64,000 nucleotides of DNA from Clostridium omnivorum (GTDB taxonomy: Bacteria; Bacillota; Clostridia; Clostridiales; Clostridiaceae), in the NCBI RefSeq assembly GCF_026012015.1, contig NZ_BRXR01000001.1, forward strand, positions 4,117,501-4,181,500, read 5' to 3'. Below are positions 26,828 to 34,700 of this stretch, piece after piece. The translations under genes were made by a program, and so were the position numbers. Numbering within the stretch: position 1 is the first letter of the stretch; every line of letters begins with the position of its first letter. The notes under the pieces were generated by a model. The model searched no databases. It was not told the DNA's origin and saw only the letters and a program-made list of their open reading frames with translations.

Positions 26828-27835
26828 ATGATAAAGGATGAATTTGTGACTATGTCATTTGGTAATGGAGGTAAAAAAACCTCTGCTTTTATTGATAATG
26901 TAATTTTACCGAGCTTTAATAACAAGGAACTTAATAGCCTTGGAGACGGTGCTGTTTTGGATGTATCTGGAAGTATTGCTTTTTCTACAGATAGCTTTGT
27001 AATTGATCCTTATATATTTCCTGGTGGGGATATTGGTAAGCTAAGTGTGTGTGGGACAGTAAATGATCTATTGATGTGCGGTAGTATTCCTAAATATCTA
27101 AGCCTTTCCTTAATAATTGAAGAGGGGTTTAGCTTAAAGGAGCTTGAACATATAATTACTTCTTTAAGTAAAACTGCTGAAAAGGCAGGAGTTAAAGTTG
27201 TAACAGGGGATACAAAAGTAGTTGACAAGGGACATGGACATGGAATTTATATTAATACAGCAGGTATTGGACAAAGAGTAGAAGGTATTGATTTAGGAAA
27301 GTCAAGAATTAAAAGTGGAGATAAGGTTATTGTTTCTGGCAGTGTGGGCAATCATGGATTAGCTATTTTATGTGCTAGAGAGAAGCTGTTGGAAGGAAGT
27401 CTATACTCAGATTGTACCCCACTAAATGAAGTGGTTTCTACCATATTGAAGTACGGTGATAAGGTTAAAATATTAAGAGACCCTACAAGGGGAGGAGTAG
27501 CTACTACTCTTAATGAATTCACGGAGGGAATGGACTTTTCTATAGAGCTTTTAGAAGAAAGTATTCCAGTAGATCCAAGCGTAAGAACAGCAGCTGACCT
27601 ATTAGGCGTAGATCCTCTTTATAGTGCAAATGAAGGTAAGGTGCTGGTAGTTGTGGATTCAGAATGTGCTGATGATTTGGTTGAGGACTTAAGAAAACAT
27701 GAAGCTTCTTTTAATGCAGCTGTAATAGGCCAGGTAGTTGATTATCTACAGTCAAAGGTAGTTATAAAGAATCAGCTTGGAATTAGAAAAGTTCTGGATA
27801 AATTATCAAATGATTTGCTGCCAAGAATATGTTAA
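26828..27835 (+). CDS. hypE: Hydrogenase maturation protein HypE
   Basis: HypE dehydrates a carbamoyl group on its C-terminal cysteine to thiocyanate, the source of the cyanide ligands of NiFe hydrogenase. The 335-residue protein has the PurM-like fold motifs (GDGAVLDVSG, the GTVNDLLMCG region, DPTRGG) and ends exactly in PRIC, with the catalytic Cys as the last residue. It needs HypF as carbamoyl donor, and no hypF gene is visible in this window. Confidence 0.96.
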   Translation: MIKDEFVTMSFGNGGKKTSAFIDNVILPSFNNKELNSLGDGAVLDVSGSIAFSTDSFVIDPYIFPGGDIGKLSVCGTVNDLLMCGSIPKYLSLSLIIEEGFSLKELEHIITSLSKTAEKAGVKVVTGDTKVVDKGHGHGIYINTAGIGQRVEGIDLGKSRIKSGDKVIVSGSVGNHGLAILCAREKLLEGSLYSDCTPLNEVVSTILKYGDKVKILRDPTRGGVATTLNEFTEGMDFSIELLEESIPVDPSVRTAADLLGVDPLYSANEGKVLVVVDSECADDLVEDLRKHEASFNAAVIGQVVDYLQSKVVIKNQLGIRKVLDKLSNDLLPRIC

Positions 27836-27854
27836 AGAAGGAGAATAAGTTAGT

Positions 27855-28211
27855 ATGCATGAATTGCCCATAACGGAGAGCATAGTTAGAATTTGCTGTG
27901 AAGAAGCGGAAAAATACAATGTAAAAAAAGTAAATGAAATTAAAATTAAGGTAGGTGAGCTTTCTGGCCTTGTACCAGAATGCCTGCAATCTTATTTTGA
28001 TATAGTAAGCAAGGATACTATTATTGAAGGGGCTAAATTAAATATAATTAAAATTCCTGTAACTATGGAATGTACTGAATGTAATGCAAAATTTGAGCTT
28101 CTAAAATCACAAGGTAATTGCTGTGAAGTGTGTGGAAGCACCAAATTGAAAATAGTTAATGGAAATGAGTATTATATAGATAGTATGGAGGTCGATGAGG
28201 ATGGAAATTAA
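27855..28211 (+). CDS. hypA: Nickel-insertion protein HypA
   Basis: HypA delivers nickel to the hydrogenase large subunit with HypB. The 118-residue protein begins MHELPI, with the nickel ligand His2, and has the zinc site as two CxxC pairs (CTECNAKF and CEVCGS) about residues 73-95. Its end overlaps the hypB start, which suggests coupled translation. An AAGGAG site lies before the ATG. Confidence 0.95.
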   Translation: MHELPITESIVRICCEEAEKYNVKKVNEIKIKVGELSGLVPECLQSYFDIVSKDTIIEGAKLNIIKIPVTMECTECNAKFELLKSQGNCCEVCGSTKLKIVNGNEYYIDSMEVDEDGN

Positions 28212-28848
28212 AGTTGTAAGACAGATAATGGAGTGGAATGAAAATTGTCACCAAGAGCTAAGAAATACTTTTGAAGAAAATAATGTTTTAATGATAAATA
28301 TAATGGGTTCTCCTGGAACTGGTAAAACTACATTTATTACGAATATTATTAATAGCTTAAGCAATGAATATAAAATAGGTATAATTGAGGGTGATATTGC
28401 TGGTTCTATTGATGCTGAAAAAATAGCAGCACTAGGTATACCTGTTGTACAGCTTAATACTGAGGGCGCATGTCATATAGAAGCAATGTCAATAAAAAAT
28501 ATGCTTCAATACTTTGATTTAAAGGATTTAGATATTTTAATAGTAGAGAATATAGGAAATCTTGTTTGCCCCGCTGAATTTGACATTGGAGATGAGCTAA
28601 AGATAGCACTTTTAAGCATACCTGAGGGTGATGATAAAGTTGAAAAATATCCGCTTATGTTTACTAGAGCAAATGCACTAGTAATGACAAAATACGATAT
28701 GTTACAATACTTTAAGTTTGATGAAAAAAGAGTAGTTGATAACGCTAAAAACAATAATCCTGATATTGAAATATTTAAAGTTAATAGTGTTAAAGGTGAT
28801 GGAATGCCTGAATTTATAGAATGGATAAAAAGCTACTTAAACAAATAA
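28201..28848 (+). CDS. hypB: Hydrogenase nickel-incorporation GTPase HypB
   Basis: HypB is the GTPase that powers nickel insertion. The 215-residue protein has a P-loop (GSPGTGKTT), the CHIEA nickel/zinc-site motif, ENIGNLVCPA and the nucleotide specificity region MTKYDML. There is no N-terminal CxxCGC or His-rich nickel-storage segment. ATG 28201 is preferred because it lies nine bases after GGAGG; an in-frame ATG at 28195 is only three bases away. It closes the hyp operon and is followed by a terminator. Confidence 0.94.
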   Translation: MEIKVVRQIMEWNENCHQELRNTFEENNVLMINIMGSPGTGKTTFITNIINSLSNEYKIGIIEGDIAGSIDAEKIAALGIPVVQLNTEGACHIEAMSIKNMLQYFDLKDLDILIVENIGNLVCPAEFDIGDELKIALLSIPEGDDKVEKYPLMFTRANALVMTKYDMLQYFKFDEKRVVDNAKNNNPDIEIFKVNSVKGDGMPEFIEWIKSYLNK

Positions 28849-28893
28849 AAAATAATCTTAAAGCGATGTTATATATTTAAATAGTAATCTTTG

Positions 28894-28919
28894 AACTGCG
28901 TATTTACGCAGTTTTTTTT
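28894..28919 (+). terminator. Rho-independent terminator after hypB
   Basis: AACTGCGTA (28894-28902) pairs with TACGCAGTT (28905-28913) and a run of T follows. It ends the hyp operon. Confidence 0.85.
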
Positions 28920-29049
28920 ATTTTGTAATAATATTGTTCCTAAAATCCAATTTTTAGAATATTAATATAGTAAGTCATATTTTTTGAAGAAGGCAGTAAT
29001 GGCCTTAAAAATTATGCTCCTAGTAAATCATGAAGGGAGGAATAGTATA

Positions 29050-31344
29050 GTGAAAAGACAGTTAACTGCTAATGATATTGTATATAAGTTCGAATTTGAA
29101 AACATAGATTATAGAAATGAACTTGAGCATATACCGGAGTATAGCAGCGTTTATGAAAAGATTAAGGAAACTATAGATATAGAAAGGTCAGGTTATAACA
29201 TTTATCTTATTGATGATTTTTCAAAGGATAAATTAAGAAATATAATAAATTTTATCGAGGGAAATTTTGAAAAGAAAAGTTCGCCTAAGGATATTTGCTA
29301 TGTAATAAAAGAAGATATAAAACATCCTAAAGTTCTTTTTTTACCCGCTGGCAAGGGGAATGAATTAAAAGGAATGGTTGAAAAAATACAGAGTTCCTTT
29401 GCTGACTCAGCTTTCGAATTTTACAATTCAACAAACAATAAGGAAAAAGAGGAGATTATAGATTTTATTCAAAAAAGACGTAATGAATTAATGAGTAAGC
29501 TGGATAAAATGGCTGAGGACTTTGGATTTGAAGTAAAAGTTACAAATTCAGGCTTTGCATTTATTCCCGTAAAAGCTGGAGAGGAAATGAAAGAAAGGGA
29601 GTACGATGACTTAAACGAAGAACAGAAAAGTGATATGTTAAGTAAAGTGAGTATATTAAAGAATAATGCTCAGGATATATTAGAACAATTAAAGGATATT
29701 GAAGTAACTGAACTTGAGAAAATCAAAGCATTAATGAAGAAGCATTTTTGCGACGAAATAAAAGAGCTAGAGGCTGAATACAATAATGGATTTAGTGAGA
29801 ATGGAGATATAGTTGAATATTTAGATTATGTATGCAGTAATATTGAACAGGGGCTTATTGATATTTACTCTATAAATTACGAAGAAGATGAAGAAAAAAT
29901 AAATGAAGTAATTTATAAATTTGATGTAAATGTACTTGTAGATAATGAAAAAAACAAAAATCCAATGGTTATTTTTGAAGAAGATCCTTGTGTAGATAAA
30001 TTGCTTGGTAATATAGAATATGAAAATCGTAATAATACTTACTCTACGGATGTAAGCCTAATAAAATCAGGTTCTTTGCTAAGGGCAAATGAAGGATGTT
30101 TAATTATAAGAGCAAATAGTCTCCTTGCAAATCCTAATGCATATTATTATTTGAAAAAATCTCTTATTAGTGAAAAAATAGATTTAGACTATAACAGGGG
30201 ATATCTAGAACTACTTTCGCTAAATGGATTAAAGCCAGAACCAATAAATATAAAAGAAAAGGTAATTTTAATAGGGGATTATGAGACTTATGATTTGTTA
30301 TACAATTATGATGAGGATTTTAAAAAGCTATTTCCTATAAGAGCTGAATATGAACCAATTGTTGATATAAATGAAGCTACTAAGGTGGCTTTATTAAAAA
30401 ATATTCACAAGGTTATTAAGGAAAATAATTTATTAAATATTGAAGATGGTGCAGTAAAAGAGATAGCTAAATATCTTTCTAGAAAAGCAGAAGACAAGAG
30501 TAAAATATATTTTGATGGTATTGAATTAAGTAAAATTTTGATAATGTCCAGTAATAGAGTGAGAGGAAAAGGAGAGAAACTAGTTAAAGCTGAAGATATC
30601 AAAGCTGTGGCATATTCCGAGGAACTGATTGAAAAGAGCATAATGGAGAGCTTTAGCAGCAAAAAAATGTATATTAGTGTGAATAATAAAGTGGCAGGTC
30701 AAGTAAACGGACTTTCAGTAATAGATACAGGGTATTTTTCGCTTGGAAAGCCAATAAGAATCACCTGTACTTGTTATAATGGTGACGGTAGTATAATAGA
30801 TATTCAAAAGGAAAGCAATTTAAGTGGAAGTATTCACAGTAAATCAATCAATATTTTAAGAGGCTATTTAAGCAGAATAGTGAATAGCTACAATAAGCTT
30901 CCTGTAGATTTTCATTTGTGTTTTGAACAGCTTTATGGCAAGATTGATGGTGATAGTGCATCAGTGGCTGAAATAGTTTGTATGATTTCTGCGCTTACTA
31001 AACTTCCCATAAGACAAAATATTGCAGTCACAGGGTCTATAAATCAATTTGGAGAGGTGCAGCCTATTGGAGGAGTTAATGAAAAAATAGAAGGCTTTTT
31101 CAAAACCTGCAAAGCCGTAGATACCATAGAAGGTAAGGGAGTGCTGATTCCTTATTCAAATAAGGATGACTTAGTATTAAGTGGAGAAGTAGAAACAGAA
31201 ATAGAAAAGGGTGCATTTACTATATATACTATGGAAACTGTGGAGGATGCTATAGAAGTATTAATAGGCACTGAAAAGATAAAATATGATGATGTTATAA
31301 ACATTATGGAAAAGGAAATAAAAAAATATAGTTCAAAATCATAA
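29050..31344 (+). CDS. Lon-like (S16) protease, LonC/YcbZ type, with degenerate ATP-binding site
   Basis: The 764-residue protein has the architecture of YcbZ-like Lon relatives: an N-terminal AAA_32-type region with a helical insert, then a C-terminal S16 peptidase domain. The catalytic dyad is present: Ser636 in DGDSAS and Lys679 in PIGGVNEKIEG, 43 residues apart as in Lon. The Walker A loop expected after GYNIYL (residues 48-53) is replaced by IDDFSKDKL, without GxxGxGK. GTG at 29050, nine bases after GGGAGG, is preferred over a TTG at 28984. It is a single-gene unit closed by a terminator. Confidence 0.85.
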   Translation: MKRQLTANDIVYKFEFENIDYRNELEHIPEYSSVYEKIKETIDIERSGYNIYLIDDFSKDKLRNIINFIEGNFEKKSSPKDICYVIKEDIKHPKVLFLPAGKGNELKGMVEKIQSSFADSAFEFYNSTNNKEKEEIIDFIQKRRNELMSKLDKMAEDFGFEVKVTNSGFAFIPVKAGEEMKEREYDDLNEEQKSDMLSKVSILKNNAQDILEQLKDIEVTELEKIKALMKKHFCDEIKELEAEYNNGFSENGDIVEYLDYVCSNIEQGLIDIYSINYEEDEEKINEVIYKFDVNVLVDNEKNKNPMVIFEEDPCVDKLLGNIEYENRNNTYSTDVSLIKSGSLLRANEGCLIIRANSLLANPNAYYYLKKSLISEKIDLDYNRGYLELLSLNGLKPEPINIKEKVILIGDYETYDLLYNYDEDFKKLFPIRAEYEPIVDINEATKVALLKNIHKVIKENNLLNIEDGAVKEIAKYLSRKAEDKSKIYFDGIELSKILIMSSNRVRGKGEKLVKAEDIKAVAYSEELIEKSIMESFSSKKMYISVNNKVAGQVNGLSVIDTGYFSLGKPIRITCTCYNGDGSIIDIQKESNLSGSIHSKSINILRGYLSRIVNSYNKLPVDFHLCFEQLYGKIDGDSASVAEIVCMISALTKLPIRQNIAVTGSINQFGEVQPIGGVNEKIEGFFKTCKAVDTIEGKGVLIPYSNKDDLVLSGEVETEIEKGAFTIYTMETVEDAIEVLIGTEKIKYDDVINIMEKEIKKYSSKS

Positions 31345-31372
31345 AAAAGATGCCTTAAAAGGCATCTTTTTT
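31343..31372. terminator. Bidirectional terminator between Lon-like gene and ychF
   Basis: A perfect 14-bp stem (31343-31356 with 31359-31372) is flanked by an A-run and a T-run and lies between the convergent stop codons. Confidence 0.9.
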
Positions 31373-32468
31373 ATACATTAAATCTAAAGTTAACTACATC
31401 ACCATCTTGCATAACATATTCTTTACCTTCAAGACGGAAAAATCCTTTTTCCTTAGCAACAGCTTCAGAACCGCATTCAATAAGCTTATCATAGGTTATA
31501 ATTTCTGCCCTTATAAATCCACGTTCTATATCTGTGTGTATCTTACCGGCTGCTGCTGGAGCTTTTGTACCATTTTTAATTGTCCATGCTCTAACTTCTT
31601 GAACCCCTGCAGTTAAAAAGCTCATTAGCCCAAGTAGTTTGTAGCTGGAATGAATAAGCTTATCAAGGCCTGTTTCAGTTAAACCATACTCACTAAGCAT
31701 TTCAAGCTTTTCTTCATCCTCTAATGCAGATAATTCTTCTTCTAGTTTAGCACAGATAGTGACTACCTCTGAGTTTTCGTTCTTTGCATATTCTATAACC
31801 TTTTTAACTAGGTCATTTTCGAGATTTCCTGAAACTACATCATCCTCAGATACATTAGCTGCATAAAGTACAGGCTTAGAAGTTATAAGAAAAAATCCTT
31901 TTACTAATTCTTCTTCATCAGAAGTAAATTCCATGGTTCTTACAGGTTTGCCGCTTTCAAGCTGAATTTTTATCCTCTCCATTAAAGCCAACTCTTCTTT
32001 AGCCTTTTTGTCTCCGGATCTTGCTAGCTTTACAGCCTTTTCAATTCTTCTTTCTAATACTTCTAAATCAGCAAATATTAATTCTAAGTTTATCGTCTCT
32101 ATGTCTCTTATTGGGTCTACAGAACCATCAACGTGTACTACATTACCGTCTTCAAAGCATCTTACAACATGAACTATAGAAGCAACTTCTCTTATATGTG
32201 AAAGGAACTTATTACCAAGGCCCTCACCTTTGCTTGCTCCTTTTACTAGTCCAGCGATATCATAAAATTCAATATTAGCATATACTTTTTTCTTTGATGA
32301 GTACATTTGTTCTAGTACATCTAGTCTTTTATCAGGTACATTAACAACTCCTACATTTGGTTCAATTGTGCAGAAGGGATAGTTTGCAGATTCTGCACCA
32401 GCTTTTGTTATAGCATTAAACAATGTGCTTTTTCCAACGTTAGGAAGTCCTACTATTCCAAGCTTCAT
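31371..32468 (-). CDS. ychF: Obg-family ATPase YchF
   Basis: YchF (OLA1-like) is a ribosome-associated P-loop NTPase of the Obg family that prefers ATP and is linked to stress responses. The 365-residue protein has GLPNVGKSTLFNA at the N-terminus, the switch motif DIAGLVKGASKGEGLGN, a coiled-coil insert and a C-terminal TGS domain (AWTIKNGTKAPAAAGKIHTD). The initiating ATG follows an AGGAAT site read on the minus strand. It is divergent from mraZ. Confidence 0.96.
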   Translation of the reverse strand: MKLGIVGLPNVGKSTLFNAITKAGAESANYPFCTIEPNVGVVNVPDKRLDVLEQMYSSKKKVYANIEFYDIAGLVKGASKGEGLGNKFLSHIREVASIVHVVRCFEDGNVVHVDGSVDPIRDIETINLELIFADLEVLERRIEKAVKLARSGDKKAKEELALMERIKIQLESGKPVRTMEFTSDEEELVKGFFLITSKPVLYAANVSEDDVVSGNLENDLVKKVIEYAKNENSEVVTICAKLEEELSALEDEEKLEMLSEYGLTETGLDKLIHSSYKLLGLMSFLTAGVQEVRAWTIKNGTKAPAAAGKIHTDIERGFIRAEIITYDKLIECGSEAVAKEKGFFRLEGKEYVMQDGDVVNFRFNV

Positions 32469-32715
32469 TAGTTTACATTCCTTTCTTAATTAGCTTATTA
32501 CTTTAATTTCTTAATAAATTATACTCTACACCATGTAGTATTTCAAGAAGGAATACTATATTACAGTTTAAATTAACTGTTTATGTATTTAATTACAATA
32601 TAAGGAAATAGCTGTGAAACAGATATTTATAAATAATATAACAAGAAATAATTTTTTTAAATTATATTAAAAATTTACTTTAATTAGAAGGAATTTCATA
32701 ATTTATATAGAATTA
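32469..32715. other. AT-rich divergent region between ychF and mraZ
   Basis: This is the left 247 bases of a 306-base gap. It is AT-rich without visible coding capacity or strong hairpins. It should hold the ychF promoter and the -35 region of mraZ; no clear -35 hexamer is seen. Confidence 0.4.
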
Positions 32716-32748
32716 TATAATAAAGTGGTTTAAAGTGGATGAAAGTGG
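32716..32748 (+). promoter_or_regulatory. mraZ promoter -10 with three MraZ operator repeats
   Basis: A perfect -10 TATAAT stands at 32716-32721. Directly downstream are three copies of AAAGTGG at 32722-32728, 32732-32738 and 32742-32748, spaced exactly 10 bases. MraZ is known to bind short direct TGG-containing repeats with 10-bp period upstream of its own gene, so this is very likely its operator, overlapping the transcription start. Autorepression of the dcw cluster is the expected effect. Confidence 0.85.
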
Positions 32749-32774
32749 AGTGAAAATACTAAAAGAGGTGTAAA

Positions 32775-33203
32775 ATGTTTATAGGTGAGTATCAACATGC
32801 CATAGATACTAAAAACAGAATGATTATACCCTCAAAGTTTAGAGATGAATTAGGTAGTAATTTCATTTTAACTAAAGGTTTAGATGGATGTTTGTACGCA
32901 TTCACTATAAACGAATGGAAGGTCCTTGAGGAAAAGCTTAAATCACTTCCACTAACAAGTAAGGATGCGAGAGCTTTTGTAAGATTTTTTTTCTCAGGAG
33001 CTAATGAAATTGAAATAGATAAGCAAGGAAGAGCACTTATTCCTCAAACTCTTTTAGAATATGCTCAAATAAAAAAGGATATAGTAAGTATAGGAGTATC
33101 TACAAGAATTGAGGTTTGGAGTAAAGAAAAATGGGAAGAATATAATAACTCAGATATAGATTTTGATGATATAGCAGAAAAGATGAGCCAACTTGGAATA
33201 TAG
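32775..33203 (+). CDS. mraZ: Transcriptional regulator MraZ
   Basis: MraZ is an AbrB-fold DNA-binding protein that controls the division and cell-wall cluster. The 142-residue product has the two half-domains: [20 protein letters not shown] with KFRDELG, and [21 protein letters not shown]. It starts after AAAGAGGTG and is preceded by its own operator repeats. It is followed by rsmH after 20 bases. Confidence 0.97.
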   Translation: MFIGEYQHAIDTKNRMIIPSKFRDELGSNFILTKGLDGCLYAFTINEWKVLEEKLKSLPLTSKDARAFVRFFFSGANEIEIDKQGRALIPQTLLEYAQIKKDIVSIGVSTRIEVWSKEKWEEYNNSDIDFDDIAEKMSQLGI

Positions 33204-33223
33204 TGCTGTAAAGGAGAATATGT

Positions 33224-34156
33224 ATGGATTTTAAACATGTATCAGTGCTTCTTAATGAATGTATAGATGCTTTAAATATAAAAGAAGATGGGATATACGT
33301 AGACTGCACGCTTGGGGGAGCAGGGCATTCTAGTGAAATCGTAAAGAGACTATCCCCAAAAGGAAAGCTTATAGGCATAGATCAAGATAAAAATGCTTTA
33401 GAAGCCTCTAAAAAAAGATTGGCAGAATACGATAATGTTATATATGTACATAATAATTTTTATAATATAAAAGAAGTGCTTGATGAACTGAACATTGAGG
33501 GAGTAGATGGAATACTCATGGACCTTGGAGTATCTTCTCATCAGTTGGATGAAGGAGAAAGAGGCTTTAGCTATATGAAGGATGCTCCACTTGATATGAG
33601 AATGAACAGAGATAGTAATTTTTCTGCATACAATGTTATAAATAATTATAGTGAAGAAGAATTAACTAGAGTTATAAGAGATTTTGGAGAAGAAAAGTTT
33701 GCAAGGCGTATTGCTAAGTTCATTGTTGATAGAAGAGGTGAAAAGCCTATAGAAACAACATATGAGTTGGTAGACATAATAAAAGCTGCAATACCCGCAA
33801 AAGCTAGAAGAGAAGGGCCGCATCCAGCTAAGAGGACTTTTCAAGCTATAAGGATTGAAGTCAATAATGAACTTGGTATATTGGATAGAGCCATAGAAGA
33901 CGGTGCAGCAAAACTTAATAAGGATGGAAGGATTGCTGTAATAACCTTTCATTCTCTAGAAGATAGAATAATCAAAAATAAATACAAACAATTAGAAAAT
34001 CCATGTACTTGCCCAAAGGAATTTCCGGTATGTATATGTGGGAAAAAGCCAGAAATTAAGATTATAACTAGAAAACCTATTGAACCTTCTGAGATTGAAG
34101 TGGAAGAAAATCCAAGAAGCAGAAGCGCTAAGCTGAGAGTAGCTGAGAAAATATAG
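33224..34156 (+). CDS. rsmH: 16S rRNA m4C1402 methyltransferase RsmH
   Basis: RsmH (MraW) methylates N4 of C1402 in 16S rRNA. The 310-residue protein has the SAM-binding start CTLGGAGHS, then [29 protein letters not shown] and the late HSLEDRIIK motif. Length and order after mraZ are standard for the dcw cluster. The start follows AAAGGAGAAT. Confidence 0.97.
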   Translation: MDFKHVSVLLNECIDALNIKEDGIYVDCTLGGAGHSSEIVKRLSPKGKLIGIDQDKNALEASKKRLAEYDNVIYVHNNFYNIKEVLDELNIEGVDGILMDLGVSSHQLDEGERGFSYMKDAPLDMRMNRDSNFSAYNVINNYSEEELTRVIRDFGEEKFARRIAKFIVDRRGEKPIETTYELVDIIKAAIPAKARREGPHPAKRTFQAIRIEVNNELGILDRAIEDGAAKLNKDGRIAVITFHSLEDRIIKNKYKQLENPCTCPKEFPVCICGKKPEIKIITRKPIEPSEIEVEENPRSRSAKLRVAEKI

Positions 34157-34183
34157 TTCTAATTTAATGGTGGGGTGAATAAA

Positions 34184-34687
34184 TTGGTAATGAAGGATGA
34201 TAAAAATAGATATATAAACGGAAACACTGTATTAGTGCCTGACTATACACCAGAGAGAAAAAAAGATAAAGAAGAATACGAAAAGCTGAAAAAGGCCAGA
34301 GAAGAGAGGCTTAATCAGAAAAAGGCTAAGAGTTTAAAGGATAAGAAGAATACTTTAATCTGCATTGTTGCCTCTTTTGCAGTATGTCTATTATTAATAA
34401 GTAGATATACTACTATGTACAGCATGGAAAAGGAACTATCAAAAGTTAAAGTTGAAATTAATACCGTAAATGTAGAAAATGAAAGCTTGAATTTGGCCTT
34501 GCTAAAGGAAAGTAATCTTCAGCATATAGAGGAAGTAGCTACAAATAAGCTGCATATGATGAAAGTTGACAAGAACAATGTAATATACGCTGACCTATCT
34601 AAAGATAATTTTGGTAAAACCGCGAATGAAGAAAAGAAAACTGCACAGGAGAATATAATAGAAAAGATAAAAAATATATTATTCTAG
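34184..34687 (+). CDS. ftsL: Cell division protein FtsL
   Basis: FtsL is a bitopic division protein that works with DivIC (FtsB) and FtsQ (DivIB) at the septum. The protein (about 167 residues) has a charged cytoplasmic part, one membrane helix (near residues 56-76) and an extracellular leucine-zipper-like coil. The start is uncertain: GTG 34175 overlaps the GGTGGGGTG site, TTG 34184 lies six bases after it and ATG 34190 twelve bases after. TTG is used here because it is common in this genome. The assignment rests on topology and position between rsmH and the transpeptidase. Confidence 0.82.
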   Translation: MVMKDDKNRYINGNTVLVPDYTPERKKDKEEYEKLKKAREERLNQKKAKSLKDKKNTLICIVASFAVCLLLISRYTTMYSMEKELSKVKVEINTVNVENESLNLALLKESNLQHIEEVATNKLHMMKVDKNNVIYADLSKDNFGKTANEEKKTAQENIIEKIKNILF

Positions 34688-34700
34688 TGGAGGTATTAAG

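Noticed and set aside
28984-29049. TTG start of the Lon-like protein at 28984
   Set aside because: No ribosome site upstream; GGGAGG precedes GTG 29050 at good spacing, and the extension has no family similarity.
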